Assembly: GCF_000826545.1 (NCBI RefSeq)
Contig: NZ_CDME01000016.1
Coordinates: forward strand, 372,001 to 436,000
Reading direction: 5' to 3'
DNA length: 64,000 nucleotides
Source: Kibdelosporangium sp. MJ126-NF4
GTDB lineage: Bacteria > Actinomycetota > Actinomycetes > Mycobacteriales > Pseudonocardiaceae
Position numbers and translations under genes: made by a program. Below are positions 17,071 to 26,165 of this stretch, in pieces; within the stretch, counting starts at the first letter, position 1, and every line of letters begins with the position of its first letter. Under the pieces are notes generated by a model. The model searched no databases. It was given only the letters and a program-made list of their open reading frames with translations, and was not told where the DNA came from.

Positions 17071-17670
17071 CTATCGAGGGATCAGTTCACTGACGCGCCA
17101 TCGGCTGTCGGCGCGGCGGGCGGACACGGTGAGCTGGGCGGCGCCCGCGCTGGTCTCGTGGGTGTCGCCGCGGGTGGCGGACTGGTCGAGGAACACCAAC
17201 AGCCGCGCCTGGTCGCCCTCCAGGGATATCACGCCGATGCTGACCACTTTGGACGTCACGGTGATGCGTTGTTCCGCTGCGTGGTCGCGGATCTGCGCGA
17301 ACAGCTTGGCGTACTGGCCCTGTGCCTCGCCGGTCAACGTCTCCTGCGCGGCGCGCTCGGTCGTGCCGGTGTCGTCGTAGCGGTAGGAGAACACCTGCTC
17401 GATCGAGTTCCGCACCTGTGCGGTCACAGCGGCCAGGTTATCGTCCGGCTGGCCGGTCCGCAGCCACAGGCCCACACCGGCCAGCCCGACCGCGATTGCC
17501 AGCAGCACCAAGGGAAACCTCGACGTGCGCGGCCGGGCAGCGACGGGCTCCTGCGGCTCGGTGGGCTCGGTGGGTTTATCGGGGGCTCGGCGCCTGGTTC
17601 CGGCGACGACGATCCGGCGCCGTGGCGTGCTCGGCGGCTTGCGCAGTGTCTTCATTCCCGGGTCCCCCAT
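17071..17670 (-). CDS. Mce-associated membrane protein (distal)
   Basis: 199 residues: a basic, Pro-rich cytoplasmic N-terminus (about 1-50), one transmembrane helix (about 52-70) and an extracytoplasmic domain of the Mce-associated/VirB8-like type (about 80-199, ending WRVSELIPR). Such proteins follow mceF in actinobacteria and help assemble or stabilise the Mce complex. ATG 17670 overlaps the stop of the preceding gene by one base (TGATG), so translation is coupled. It is the last gene of the mce operon. Confidence 0.8.
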   Translation of the reverse strand: MGDPGMKTLRKPPSTPRRRIVVAGTRRRAPDKPTEPTEPQEPVAARPRTSRFPLVLLAIAVGLAGVGLWLRTGQPDDNLAAVTAQVRNSIEQVFSYRYDDTGTTERAAQETLTGEAQGQYAKLFAQIRDHAAEQRITVTSKVVSIGVISLEGDQARLLVFLDQSATRGDTHETSAGAAQLTVSARRADSRWRVSELIPR

Positions 17671-18143
17671 CAGACGGTTCCGGCCGGGATCTGGCCGAGT
17701 GCGCCGACTTTCCAGCCCGCGTCGGTCCGCACCAGGTCGGCGCGCATCCGGCTGCGTTTGGTCACCGGCTGCCCGCCGTCCGGCGTGACCACGATCTCCA
17801 CCGCGGCGATGATCTTGGCGTCGGTCGGGTGGAACTCGGTGATCGCGGCGTCGAGCACACGGCCCTCGGTCACTGTCCGCGCCTGCTCGATCTGCTTGCG
17901 ACTGTCCTGTTCGGTCTGTTTCAGTTCGTCGGTCAGCGCGCCGGTGGACATCCGCTGCCAGCGGCCGAGTCCCTCGTCGATCCTGCGGTAGTCCAACGTG
18001 TTGAACGTCGCGATCGCCCGGCGGCCACTGTCGAGCGCCACTGCACGCTCGGCGGTCTGGTCGGCGTCCCACCGGGCCCAGCCGCTCCACCCGGCGAACG
18101 CGGCCGCCACCACGACAGCGCCGATGCCGATCGTCCTGAGCAC
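17670..18143 (-). CDS. Mce-associated membrane protein (proximal)
   Basis: 157 residues. A short cytoplasmic N-terminus and one transmembrane helix (about 3-22) are followed by an extracytoplasmic domain with the pattern of Mce-associated proteins (FNTLDYRRIDEGLGRW, then TDAGWKVGALGQI). GTG 18143 is chosen because AGGAGG lies five bases upstream, inside the end of mceF, and only one base separates it from the mceF stop. Confidence 0.8.
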   Translation of the reverse strand: MLRTIGIGAVVVAAAFAGWSGWARWDADQTAERAVALDSGRRAIATFNTLDYRRIDEGLGRWQRMSTGALTDELKQTEQDSRKQIEQARTVTEGRVLDAAITEFHPTDAKIIAAVEIVVTPDGGQPVTKRSRMRADLVRTDAGWKVGALGQIPAGTV

Positions 18144-18144
18144 G

Positions 18145-19407
18145 TCAGCCTCCTGGCGAGTTCTGCGAACCACGGACCCCGGTGGGATGACCGGGCGGGA
18201 GCTTGCACCGGGCCGCGGTGTTCAGCGGCGCGGGCGAGGTGTCGCGGCCGTTGCGGTACGGCGTCCCCTCGTAGCCGGTGGTGCACGGCAGCGGGTCGAA
18301 GTACGTGACCGCGAGCCCGAAGTTCGCGCCGTCCGGCCGGATCACCTGCGACGCGGCGGACACCGCCGCCGGGGTGACCACCAGCAGCTCCTCCAGCCCG
18401 CGCTGGCGGGTGACCACGACGTTCGACGTGGTCAGCAGGTTCGCCAGCACCACACCGAGATTCGGGCCCGTTTCCCTGATCAGACCGCTGACCTGCCCGG
18501 CCACCGCGGGAACCGACTTGAGCAGGCCGCGCAGATCGGCGTCGGACGCCTTGAGCCGTTGGGCGATCAGCTTGGCGTTCACGCCGAAGGACTTGATCGC
18601 GTCGGACGTCTGCAGCTGCGTGGTCAGCACCGTGCCGCCGTCGGTGATCAGCTGGGTGGTCTGCGGCAGGTGTGTGGTGGCCAGTTTGGTGAAACTCGCT
18701 GTCGAGTCCAGCAGCGCCTGCAGGTCGGGGCCCGCTCCCCGGGTGGCGTTGTGCAGTTCGTCGACGACCGTGCGCAACGCGTCCGTGGGCACGGACGCGA
18801 CCAGCTTGTCCAGGTTGAGCAGTACCGTCTCGGTCGGCAGCGGCAGCCTGGTCTGTGTGGTCTCGATCACCGACCCGTCGGCGAGGTGGGGCTCGGTGTT
18901 GCGGCGCGGCCGCAGGTCGACGTACTGCTCGCCGACGGCGGACCGGTTTGTGACGACCGCTTCCACGTCGACCGGCACCGGCGGTGTGCCGTCGTCGATC
19001 CGCAGGTCCACCTCGATACCCTGGTCGGCAAGGCGCAGCTCGCCGACCCGCCCGATCGCCACCCCCCGGTAGGTGACCTCGGCGTTGGTGAAGATCCCGC
19101 CGGAGTCGGCGAGCCGGAGCTTGACCACATAGCCGGAGCCGACGAACACGCCCACATATCGCGCGCCGACGTAGGTGACGCCCAGCAACGCGACGATGAC
19201 GAACACGACCACCTGCACCCGGACCAGTTTGCTCAGTGGTTGCGATCGGGAGTTCGTTGGGGGTATTCGGCGGATCCAGGTTTTCGCTGGGCGTGCCGGA
19301 CGAAGGGGCCGGTACCTCTGTTGTACCGGCGCCTTTGGCCGGTGCGTCCAGCGGGAAGCTGGGCCGTCGAGACCCCCGACAGACTCCCGATCGTGACCAC
19401 TTAGCAT
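18145..19407 (-). CDS. mceF: MceF, with 56 extra in-frame N-terminal codons from a palindromic insertion
   Basis: Mce subunit of a lipid-import complex. It has a transmembrane helix (about 66-84 here), the MlaD/Mce domain with VTYRGVAIGRVGELRL, and a long helical C-terminal needle region. The first residues do not look like MceF: ATG 19407 reads ML, then about 56 basic, Pro/Arg-rich residues, then SKLVRVQVVVF, which is the normal MceF N-terminus. The extra codons come from the palindromic element at 19232-19404. Removing 168 bp restores MLSKLVRVQ exactly. A cytoplasmic extension before the anchor may be tolerated. An internal GTG in LVRVQ could also serve as a start, but it has no SD. ATG overlaps the mceE stop (TGATG). 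Confidence 0.85.
   Translation of the reverse strand: MLSGHDRESVGGLDGPASRWTHRPKAPVQQRYRPLRPARPAKTWIRRIPPTNSRSQPLSKLVRVQVVVFVIVALLGVTYVGARYVGVFVGSGYVVKLRLADSGGIFTNAEVTYRGVAIGRVGELRLADQGIEVDLRIDDGTPPVPVDVEAVVTNRSAVGEQYVDLRPRRNTEPHLADGSVIETTQTRLPLPTETVLLNLDKLVASVPTDALRTVVDELHNATRGAGPDLQALLDSTASFTKLATTHLPQTTQLITDGGTVLTTQLQTSDAIKSFGVNAKLIAQRLKASDADLRGLLKSVPAVAGQVSGLIRETGPNLGVVLANLLTTSNVVVTRQRGLEELLVVTPAAVSAASQVIRPDGANFGLAVTYFDPLPCTTGYEGTPYRNGRDTSPAPLNTAARCKLPPGHPTGVRGSQNSPGG
19232..19404. mobile_element. palindromic MITE-like element inserted in mceF
   Basis: Nearly full-length inverted repeat around a 7-nt centre (19316-19322). The ends CTCAGTGGT and ACCACTTAG are inverted copies, and so are CGATCGGGAGT and ACTCCCGATCG inside them. 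The inner arms pair through GCCGGTAC and GTACCGGC. The flanking CTNAG pentamers may be a target duplication. Net insertion is then 168 bp (56 codons) with no stop in the mceF frame. It carries no transposase gene, so any mobilisation would be in trans. Confidence 0.75.
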
Positions 19408-20414
19408 CAGCGCCCTCCCTGGTCGACCGACGGCAACGGCAACGCGGGCCCGCCCTTGCTGTCCAGCTTCAGGTGCACGTTGAGGTAGTCGCCCTTGAGC
19501 GCCTTGAGTGCCGAGTCGGGGAACGGGAACGTCAGCAGCAACTCCATCGCCTGCGGCAGGTTCTGCCCGGCGTCGGCCAGGTTGCGCAGTGTCGGCTCCA
19601 ACGCCTTCAGGTCGGCGATCAGGTCGTCCTTGACCTGCTTGATGGTGCCGACCGCGGCCGACGACAGCGAGTCGAGGGACTTGAGCATGCCGACGATCGC
19701 CCCGCGCTGCTTGGCCAGCACGTCGATGCCGGGGCCGAGGTTGTCCAGCAGGTCGGCGATCTTGTCGTTGCGCGCGCCGAACTCGCCGGCCAGTTTGTTC
19801 ATCCCGTCGATCGCCCTGGTGATGTCGGCCTTGCGCGCGTCCAGCCCGGCGACGAATGTGTCCACATTGGTCAGGAAGGACCGGATCGCGGTCTCGTTGC
19901 CGCTCAACGCGAGGTTCAACTCCTTGGTGATCTGCTGGATCTGGCCGACACCGCCGCCGTTGAGCAGCATGGACAACGCGCCGAACACCTCTTCGATCTC
20001 CGGGTTGCGGTTGGTCCGCTCGACCGGGATCACCGCGCCGTCGCCGAGCACGCCCTCCGGGGAACCGGTCGGCGCGGCCAGTTCGACGAACTTCTCACCG
20101 AGCACACTGGACTGCCGCAGCCGGGCGACCGCGTTGCCCGGCAGGCGAACCGACCCGTTGACGGCCAGTGCGACCTCGGCGGTTCGGCCGTCGCGCGCGA
20201 GCCTGATGTGTTCCACGCGGCCGATGGCGACGTCGTTGACCTTCACACCGGACTGCGGAACGAGGTCGAGCACGTCCCGGAAGCTGACTGTGACGCGGTA
20301 CGGGTGGTCGCCGATGTCCGCGCCGCCGGGCAGTGGCACGTCGTAGAGCCCCGCGGTGGAGCTGCATCCGGCCACCAGCAGACCGACGACCACCATCGAG
20401 GCGCTCCTGCGCAT
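19407..20414 (-). CDS. mceE: MceE lipoprotein subunit of the Mce complex
   Basis: 335-residue Mce protein with a lipoprotein signal peptide (lipobox LLVAGCSS near residue 17), the LprK/MceE position in mce operons. The MlaD domain (about 40-120, VKVNDVAIGRVEHIRL) is followed by a helical region forming part of the lipid tunnel. ATG 20414 is preferred over GTG 20417: it overlaps the mceD stop as TGATG and GGGAGG lies six bases upstream. Confidence 0.9.
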   Translation of the reverse strand: MRRSASMVVVGLLVAGCSSTAGLYDVPLPGGADIGDHPYRVTVSFRDVLDLVPQSGVKVNDVAIGRVEHIRLARDGRTAEVALAVNGSVRLPGNAVARLRQSSVLGEKFVELAAPTGSPEGVLGDGAVIPVERTNRNPEIEEVFGALSMLLNGGGVGQIQQITKELNLALSGNETAIRSFLTNVDTFVAGLDARKADITRAIDGMNKLAGEFGARNDKIADLLDNLGPGIDVLAKQRGAIVGMLKSLDSLSSAAVGTIKQVKDDLIADLKALEPTLRNLADAGQNLPQAMELLLTFPFPDSALKALKGDYLNVHLKLDSKGGPALPLPSVDQGGR

Positions 20415-21400
20415 CACTGGCCTCCCGCCAGTGGCATCGGCAGCGGCGCGCCGGAGAACTCGAGGATGTCGGCCCGGCCGTCGATGGTCCTCGTCGCCGG
20501 GTCGTAGGCCTTGAGCAGGTTGCCCAGTGCGAGCGGCGCGGTGTCCAGTGCCTCGGACAGCGACGCCTTCTGGTCGGCCAGCACCTTCGTCACCCCGGTC
20601 AGTTTGTCCACGTTGGACTTGACTCGGCCCCTGTTGTCCTCGACGAACGCCCGCACCTGGTCGAGCACCCCGGCCAGTTCCCGCAACGCGTCACCGAAGG
20701 CGTCCCGTTCGTCGGCCAGGATCCCGGAGACCTGGGCGAGCTGGTTGTTGAACGTGCGGACCTGCGTGTCGTTGCTGGCCAGCATGGTGGTGAACTTCTG
20801 CACGGTGTCGACCGTCGCGAACAGGTCGTCCTGCGAGCCGCTCAACGTCCTGCTGGCCTTGCCCAGTTCGCGGATGGTCTGGTTGAGCTGTTGGCCGTTG
20901 CCGCCGAGGTTCTTCGCGCCCGCTTCAAGGAAGTCGCTCAACGCGCCGTCGGCGTTGGCGCCCTGCGGCCCCAGTGCGGTGGTCAGCCGGTCGAGGCTGC
21001 TGAACAGCTCGTCCAGTTCCACCGGCACGACTGTCCTCGGCGCCGGGATGACCGCGCCGTCCGCCATCTTCGCGCCACTCCGGTACACCGGCGTGAGCTG
21101 GACGTAACGGTCGCTGACCAGGCTGGGCGTCACCACGAGCGCGTTGGCGTCGGCGGGGACAGCGGCGGCACGGTCCAGCGACATCGTCACTCTGACCTGC
21201 TCCCCCATCGGCTCCACCGCGTCGATCCGGCCTATGGCCACGCCCAGCACGCGCACGTCCGAGCCCGGGTAGACGCCCACCGCCGCGGTGAAGTACGCGT
21301 AGACGCGTTTGTCGTCCCGCCCGGTCACCGACGCGACCGTCACGGCCAGGATGGCGACGACCGCCACCAGGGCACCGAGCTTGAGGTACTTGCCGCGCAT
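20414..21400 (-). CDS. mceD: MceD subunit of the Mce lipid-import complex
   Basis: 328 residues: N-terminal transmembrane helix (about 8-26), MlaD/Mce domain (about 38-118, VRVLGVAIGRIDAV) and a long alpha-helical segment with coiled-coil periodicity (about 150-290). ATG 21400 overlaps the mceC stop as TGATG. A longer frame to 21475 lies inside mceC and is not supported. Confidence 0.9.
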   Translation of the reverse strand: MRGKYLKLGALVAVVAILAVTVASVTGRDDKRVYAYFTAAVGVYPGSDVRVLGVAIGRIDAVEPMGEQVRVTMSLDRAAAVPADANALVVTPSLVSDRYVQLTPVYRSGAKMADGAVIPAPRTVVPVELDELFSSLDRLTTALGPQGANADGALSDFLEAGAKNLGGNGQQLNQTIRELGKASRTLSGSQDDLFATVDTVQKFTTMLASNDTQVRTFNNQLAQVSGILADERDAFGDALRELAGVLDQVRAFVEDNRGRVKSNVDKLTGVTKVLADQKASLSEALDTAPLALGNLLKAYDPATRTIDGRADILEFSGAPLPMPLAGGQ

Positions 21401-22383
21401 CAGCGACCCGCTCCTTTCGGGGGTACGCATCCGTTCGGGCTGGGCATGAGCCCGCAGACGTACGTGTCGATCCACCGGCCGTTGCCGACGGCGTTGTTGA
21501 CCAGCCGGTAGAACGGTCCGGCAAGTCGCAGCCCGCGGTCGAGGTTGTCCTGATTGCGTTGCAGCACCGTGGTGACGCGTTCGAGCTGGGCGAGCGCCGG
21601 ACCGAGCTGTGCCTGGTTGTCGGCCACCACCCCGCCCAGTTGCTTGGCCAGTTCCCGTGTTCCGGTCAGCAGCGAGCTGATTGCCTGGCGGCGCTTGGCG
21701 AACTCGGCCAGCAGCACACCGCCGTCCTTGATCAGCGCCTCGAACTGTGCGTTGCGGTCGGCGACCGTCTTGCCGATGGCACTGGTGTTGCCCAGGAGTT
21801 TGCGCAGTTCCTGGTCACGCGAGGAGATCGTGGTGGACAGTTTGGACAGTCCGTCGAACGCGGCACGCACCTGCTCTGGCGAGGTGCGCGAGAACGTCTC
21901 CGACAGCGTCCGGAAGCTGGCCGCGAGTTGCGCGGTGTCGATCGTGCCCACGGTCTTGGCCAGATCCCCGAACGCCTCGTTCACGTCGTAGGGCGTCACG
22001 GTCCGCGCCCGCGGGATGGGCGTGTCCGGGTCGAGCGACTGCGAGCCCAGTGGGTCGAGTGCCAGGTTCTTCTGTCCCAGCAGGGTTTTGACCTTGATCG
22101 CGGCCACGGTCTGGTCGCCGAGCCACACGCCCTTGGCACGGAAGCTGACCTTCACGTGGTCGCCGTCCAACTCGACCGCCGTCACCTCGCCGACCTTCAC
22201 CCCGGCGACCCGGACCTCGTCGTTCGGTTTGAGCCCGGCCGCCTCACCGAACTCGGCGGTGTACTGGCTGCCGCTGACGAACGGCAGGTCCGACCAGAAG
22301 AACGCGAACAGGCCGACGACCAGCATGGCGGCGGCGCCGATGATGCCGACGTACACCGGATTGCGGTCACGCAGTGACTTCAT
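21400..22383 (-). CDS. mceC: MceC subunit of the Mce lipid-import complex
   Basis: 327 residues with a short cytoplasmic RDRNPVYVG motif typical of the family, a transmembrane helix (about 11-31), the Mce domain (about 38-118, VRVAGVKVGEVTAV) and a helical C-terminal region. The C-terminus contains CGLMPSPNGC, a cysteine pair that could form a disulfide outside the membrane. ATG 22383 overlaps the mceB stop as ATGA. Confidence 0.9.
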   Translation of the reverse strand: MKSLRDRNPVYVGIIGAAAMLVVGLFAFFWSDLPFVSGSQYTAEFGEAAGLKPNDEVRVAGVKVGEVTAVELDGDHVKVSFRAKGVWLGDQTVAAIKVKTLLGQKNLALDPLGSQSLDPDTPIPRARTVTPYDVNEAFGDLAKTVGTIDTAQLAASFRTLSETFSRTSPEQVRAAFDGLSKLSTTISSRDQELRKLLGNTSAIGKTVADRNAQFEALIKDGGVLLAEFAKRRQAISSLLTGTRELAKQLGGVVADNQAQLGPALAQLERVTTVLQRNQDNLDRGLRLAGPFYRLVNNAVGNGRWIDTYVCGLMPSPNGCVPPKGAGR

Positions 22384-23399
22384 CCCTTACACCTCGCCTC
22401 GGTGTTCGGTACGCCGACGGGCGGGCCGCCCGGCGCCTGCGGCGCGTCGGAAACCGCGGAGCACAAGAAGAAGTTCAGCCACGACCCGTAGGAGGCGGTC
22501 CGACCTATCGCCTCGTACTTGGTCGGCAGGTTGGCGATGAACGATTCGAACGTCGCCGTGTTGTCGCCGAGGACCTGTGACAGCCGTCCCAGCTGGGCGA
22601 TGTCCTTCTTCAGTGGTTCCCGGCCGTCGCGCAGCAGGTCGCCGGTGGCCGTGGTCAGCGCGGCGAGCCCCTCGACCGCCTCGCCGACCGGTTTCGCGTC
22701 CCTGGCCAGGCCGGAGACCAGGTCCTGGGTCGTGGTGATCAACGCCGACAGCTTGTCGCCGCGCCCGTTGACCTGGTCGAGGACCGTGTTCAGGTTGGTG
22801 ATCACCTCGCCGATCACCCGGTCCTTGTCGGCCAGTGCCTTGGTCAGTGACGCGGTGTGCCCCAGCAGGCTGTCGACCGTTCCGCCTTCTCCCTGCAGCA
22901 CCTGGATGATCTCCATCGACAGCTGGTTGACGTCCTGCGGCGACAGTGCCTGGAACAACGGCCGGAACCCGTTGAGCATCGCGGTCAGGTCCAGTGCGGG
23001 CCGGGTGCGTTCCACCGGGATCAGCGCTTCCTCCGCCAGCGCGTCGTTGCCCGAGCCGAGCTCCAGCGACAAGTACCGCTGGCCGATCAGGTTGCGGAAC
23101 TTGATGGTCGCCATGGTCGTCGTGGTGAGCCCCCGGTCGCGCAACACCGAGAACTCGACCTCACCGACCCGGCGGTCCACCACCCGCACGTCGTCGACCT
23201 GGCCGACGCGCACCCCGGACATCCGCACGTCGTCGCCGGGATTCACCGAGGTCACGTCGGTGAACTGGGCGCGGTAGGACACCGTGTCCCCGCCGCCCTG
23301 GTTGGCGATCGTGATGCCGAGCAGCGTCGTCGCCGCCAGTGTCAGCACGACGAAGACCGTGCTTTTGACCAGCGTCCCCGTCATCCGGGCCCATTTCAT
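22380..23399 (-). CDS. mceB: MceB subunit of the Mce lipid-import complex
   Basis: 339 residues: transmembrane helix (about 11-31), Mce domain (about 40-120, VRMSGVRVGQVDDVRV) and helical needle region. As in MceC, the C-terminus carries two cysteines (FFLCSAV and EARCKG), possibly a disulfide. ATG 23399 overlaps the mceA stop as ATGA. Upstream codons belong to mceA. Confidence 0.9.
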   Translation of the reverse strand: MKWARMTGTLVKSTVFVVLTLAATTLLGITIANQGGGDTVSYRAQFTDVTSVNPGDDVRMSGVRVGQVDDVRVVDRRVGEVEFSVLRDRGLTTTTMATIKFRNLIGQRYLSLELGSGNDALAEEALIPVERTRPALDLTAMLNGFRPLFQALSPQDVNQLSMEIIQVLQGEGGTVDSLLGHTASLTKALADKDRVIGEVITNLNTVLDQVNGRGDKLSALITTTQDLVSGLARDAKPVGEAVEGLAALTTATGDLLRDGREPLKKDIAQLGRLSQVLGDNTATFESFIANLPTKYEAIGRTASYGSWLNFFLCSAVSDAPQAPGGPPVGVPNTEARCKG

Positions 23400-24607
23400 C
23401 GAATCGTCACCTCGGTTCCGCGCAGCAGGGGGCCGACCAGCAGGCTCCCCCACTGCGGCATCTCGGCCGGGCTGCTGCCGTGCACCGGCGCCAGCAGTTC
23501 GGCGATGAACCTGTTCTCCTCCGGCGAGTTCGCCACCTGTGCGACGCCGTTCGCGCCGTAGCACTTCGGGCCGCCGGTGGCGTTGAATACCGGTTTGTCC
23601 TTACCTGGCACGTACTTCCCGCGTGACGGCTTGACGAGGAGGTTGACGTGCAGGCCCGGTTCGTTGGTGCCCGCGCCGAGTACCTTCTCCACCAGTGGTT
23701 TGAGCTTCGTGACGGACTCCAGCAGGCACGGGAACTCCGGCGAGTACCGCGCCAGCAGCTCGAGCGTCGGCCTGCTGGTGTCCGACAGCCGGATCAGGGT
23801 GTCCTTGTTGGCCTTCACGAAGCCGGTCAGGTCGTCGGACGCGGTCGTCATGGTGCTGAACAGGTCGGCGACCGACTGCCGCTGCTCGGCGATGGTCCTG
23901 GACGTGGTGGTCATCTCGGACAGCGCCTCGACGATGTCCGGCCCGGCTTTCTCGTAGTTCGCCAGCGTGTCGGCGAACTTCGTGATGTCGGCCTGCAGTT
24001 CGGGCATCTTCGGGTTCAGCTGGGCGAAGTACGCGTTCAGGTCCACGATCGTCGTGCCGAGCTGTTTGCCGCGGCCGTCGAGCGCCTGCGAGATCGCGCC
24101 GAGGGTGTCGGCCAGTTTCTGCGGCTGGACGGCCTGCAGCACGGGCATCAGATCACGCAGCGCCTTCTCCAGTTCGATCGCGTGAGGTGTGCGGTCCTGC
24201 TCGACCACGTCACCCTCGGCGAGGCGTTGCCGGTCGGGGGCGCCGGGCAGGATCAGGCTCACGTACCGCTGACCGAAAAGGGTTTTGGGCAACAGCCGGG
24301 CGGATACGTTGCGGGGCAGCCGGTCCAGCTTGTCGGGTTGCAGCGCCAGCTCGACTTCGACGCCAGCAGCGCCATCACTGGTCACCCGAACGGCCCGCAC
24401 CGACCCGACAACCATGCCGCGGACCTTGACGTCGGCGTTGGGCTTGAGCTGGTTGCCCACTCGGTCGGCGCGCAGTGTCACCGCGGTCGTGGTGGTGAAC
24501 TGCTTGTCGTACACGGCGATCGCCAGCCAGCCGAGCAGCACCAGCACGACCAGGAACACGGTGCCGAGGATGTGGTTGCGTACGCGGATGTTCTTCCTGC
24601 GGTTCAT
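23396..24607 (-). CDS. mceA: MceA subunit of the Mce lipid-import complex
   Basis: 403 residues, the largest Mce subunit here. A basic N-terminus (NRRKNIRVRNH) precedes a transmembrane helix (about 13-33), the Mce domain (about 42-125, VKVRGMVVGSVRAVRV) and a helical needle that includes the Cholesterol-uptake-porter-type segment NAYFAQLNPKMPELQADI. Two cysteines near the end (FPCLLES, PKCYG) may pair. Family knowledge: with MceB-F it builds a hexameric tunnel carrying lipids or sterols from the envelope to the YrbE permease. ATG 24607 overlaps the yrbEB stop as ATGA. Confidence 0.92.
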   Translation of the reverse strand: MNRRKNIRVRNHILGTVFLVVLVLLGWLAIAVYDKQFTTTTAVTLRADRVGNQLKPNADVKVRGMVVGSVRAVRVTSDGAAGVEVELALQPDKLDRLPRNVSARLLPKTLFGQRYVSLILPGAPDRQRLAEGDVVEQDRTPHAIELEKALRDLMPVLQAVQPQKLADTLGAISQALDGRGKQLGTTIVDLNAYFAQLNPKMPELQADITKFADTLANYEKAGPDIVEALSEMTTTSRTIAEQRQSVADLFSTMTTASDDLTGFVKANKDTLIRLSDTSRPTLELLARYSPEFPCLLESVTKLKPLVEKVLGAGTNEPGLHVNLLVKPSRGKYVPGKDKPVFNATGGPKCYGANGVAQVANSPEENRFIAELLAPVHGSSPAEMPQWGSLLVGPLLRGTEVTIR

Positions 24608-25398
24608 CCGGCCACCCGCACTGTCGTGGTCGCGCCCCAGATCGCGAGGCTCAGGAAGAAGTCCAAGATGCTCACCATGACAATCGACGTGCGCACCGAG
24701 CGGCCGACCGCGACACCGACGCCCGCGGGGCCACCGACGGCACGGAAACCGTAGTAGCAGTGCGTCAGGATGATGCCCACGCTGAACACCAGGACCTTCA
24801 CGAACGACCACAGCACGTCCTCCGGCGGGAGGAACAGGCTGAAGTAGTGGTCGTAGGTGCCCGCGGACTGGCCGTAGACCTCGATCGTGATCGTGCGGGC
24901 GGCCAGGTAGGAGGTCAGCAGGCCGATCACGTACAGCGGGATGATCGCGATGAACCCGGCGATCATCCGGGTGGTGACCAGGTACGGCATGCTGCGCACC
25001 GCCATCACCTCCAGCGCGTCGATCTCCTCGGAGATCCGCATCGCGCCCAGTTGCGCGGTGAACCCGGACCCGACGGTCGACGACAGCGCCAGGCCCGCGA
25101 CCAGCGGCGCGATCTCGCGCGTGTTGAAGTACGCGGACAGGAACCCGGCGAACGCGGACGTGCCGATCTGGTTGAGCGCGGAGAATCCCTGCAGGCCGAC
25201 GACCGTGCCGGTGAACACAGACATGCCGACCATCACGCCGATCGTGCCGCCGATCACCGCGAGCGCGCCGCTGCCGAAGCTGACCTCGGCCAGCAGCCGG
25301 ACGACCTCGCGGTAGTACCGGGTGACCGTCAGCGGTGCCCACGCCAGCGACCTGGCGAAGAACGTGAGCTGGTCGCCCAGCCGTTCCAGTGAGTTCAC
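24604..25398 (-). CDS. yrbEB: YrbEB/MlaE-type permease of the Mce system
   Basis: 264-residue integral membrane protein of the MlaE permease family, second of the YrbE pair. About five hydrophobic segments are visible, and the conserved loop EEIDALEVMAVRSMPYLVTTR is the coupling motif contacting the Mkl-type ATPase, which is not encoded in this window. GTG 25398 (VNSLERLG) lies 2 bp after the yrbEA stop, with GAAGGGGG upstream. Frames reaching 25605 run over yrbEA and are not real. Confidence 0.9.
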   Translation of the reverse strand: MNSLERLGDQLTFFARSLAWAPLTVTRYYREVVRLLAEVSFGSGALAVIGGTIGVMVGMSVFTGTVVGLQGFSALNQIGTSAFAGFLSAYFNTREIAPLVAGLALSSTVGSGFTAQLGAMRISEEIDALEVMAVRSMPYLVTTRMIAGFIAIIPLYVIGLLTSYLAARTITIEVYGQSAGTYDHYFSLFLPPEDVLWSFVKVLVFSVGIILTHCYYGFRAVGGPAGVGVAVGRSVRTSIVMVSILDFFLSLAIWGATTTVRVAG

Positions 25399-25400
25399 CC

Positions 25401-26165
25401 TCACGCCCCCTTCGCCGGGACCAGTTCCAGGTACAGCACGCTGACCACGAAGTTCACGAAGAACAGCAGCAGGAACGTGATCACCACGGACTGGTTGACC
25501 ACGTCGCCGACGCCTTTCGGCCCGCCCTTGGGATTGAGCCCCCGGTAGGAGGCGACCAGACCGGCGAGGAACCCGAAGATCAGTGCCTTCAGCTCGGCGA
25601 CCCACAGGTCCGGCAGTTGGGCCAGCGCGGCGAACGACGCGAGGAACGCGCCGGGTGTGCCGTCCTGCACGATGACGTTGAAGAAGTAGCCGCCCGCGAC
25701 ACCGACCACGCTGACCATCCCGTTGAGCAGCGCGGCGACCAGCATCGAGGCCAGCACCCTTGGCACGACCAGCCGGTGGATCGGTGACACGCCCAGCACT
25801 TCCATCGCGTCGATCTCCTCGCGGATGGTGCGCGAACCCAGATCGGCACAGATCGCCGAGCCGCCCGCGCCCGCCACGATCAACGCGGTCACGATCGGAC
25901 TGGCCTGCTGGATGATCGCGAGCACGCTGGCCGCGCCGTTGAAGGAGTCCGCGCCGATCTGCGCGGTCAACGACCCGAGCTGCAACGTGATGACGGCACC
26001 GAACGGGATCGACACCAGCGCCGCCGGCAGAATCGACACACTGGCGACGAACCAGAACTGCTGGGCGAACTCCTTGCCCTGAAAGGGAAGGCGGAACATC
26101 CCCGCGATCACTTCGAGGCCCATCACGAACAGCCGCCCGAACTCGCGCAACGACGCGGTGATCAT
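25401..26165 (-). CDS. yrbEA: YrbEA/MlaE-type permease of the Mce system
   Basis: 254 residues from ATG 26165, or 257 from ATG 26174. Integral membrane permease of the MlaE family with about five transmembrane segments and the conserved EEIDAMEVLGVSPIHRLVVPR loop. It forms the inner-membrane channel with YrbEB. The start at 26165 would overlap the preceding stop as TGATG, the style used throughout this operon. 26174 would overlap by ten bases. Confidence 0.9.
   Translation of the reverse strand: MITASLREFGRLFVMGLEVIAGMFRLPFQGKEFAQQFWFVASVSILPAALVSIPFGAVITLQLGSLTAQIGADSFNGAASVLAIIQQASPIVTALIVAGAGGSAICADLGSRTIREEIDAMEVLGVSPIHRLVVPRVLASMLVAALLNGMVSVVGVAGGYFFNVIVQDGTPGAFLASFAALAQLPDLWVAELKALIFGFLAGLVASYRGLNPKGGPKGVGDVVNQSVVITFLLLFFVNFVVSVLYLELVPAKGA

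Noticed and set aside
19236..20507. Plus-strand frame through the palindromic element into mceE
   Set aside because: Runs antisense to two well-supported Mce genes and has no family features.
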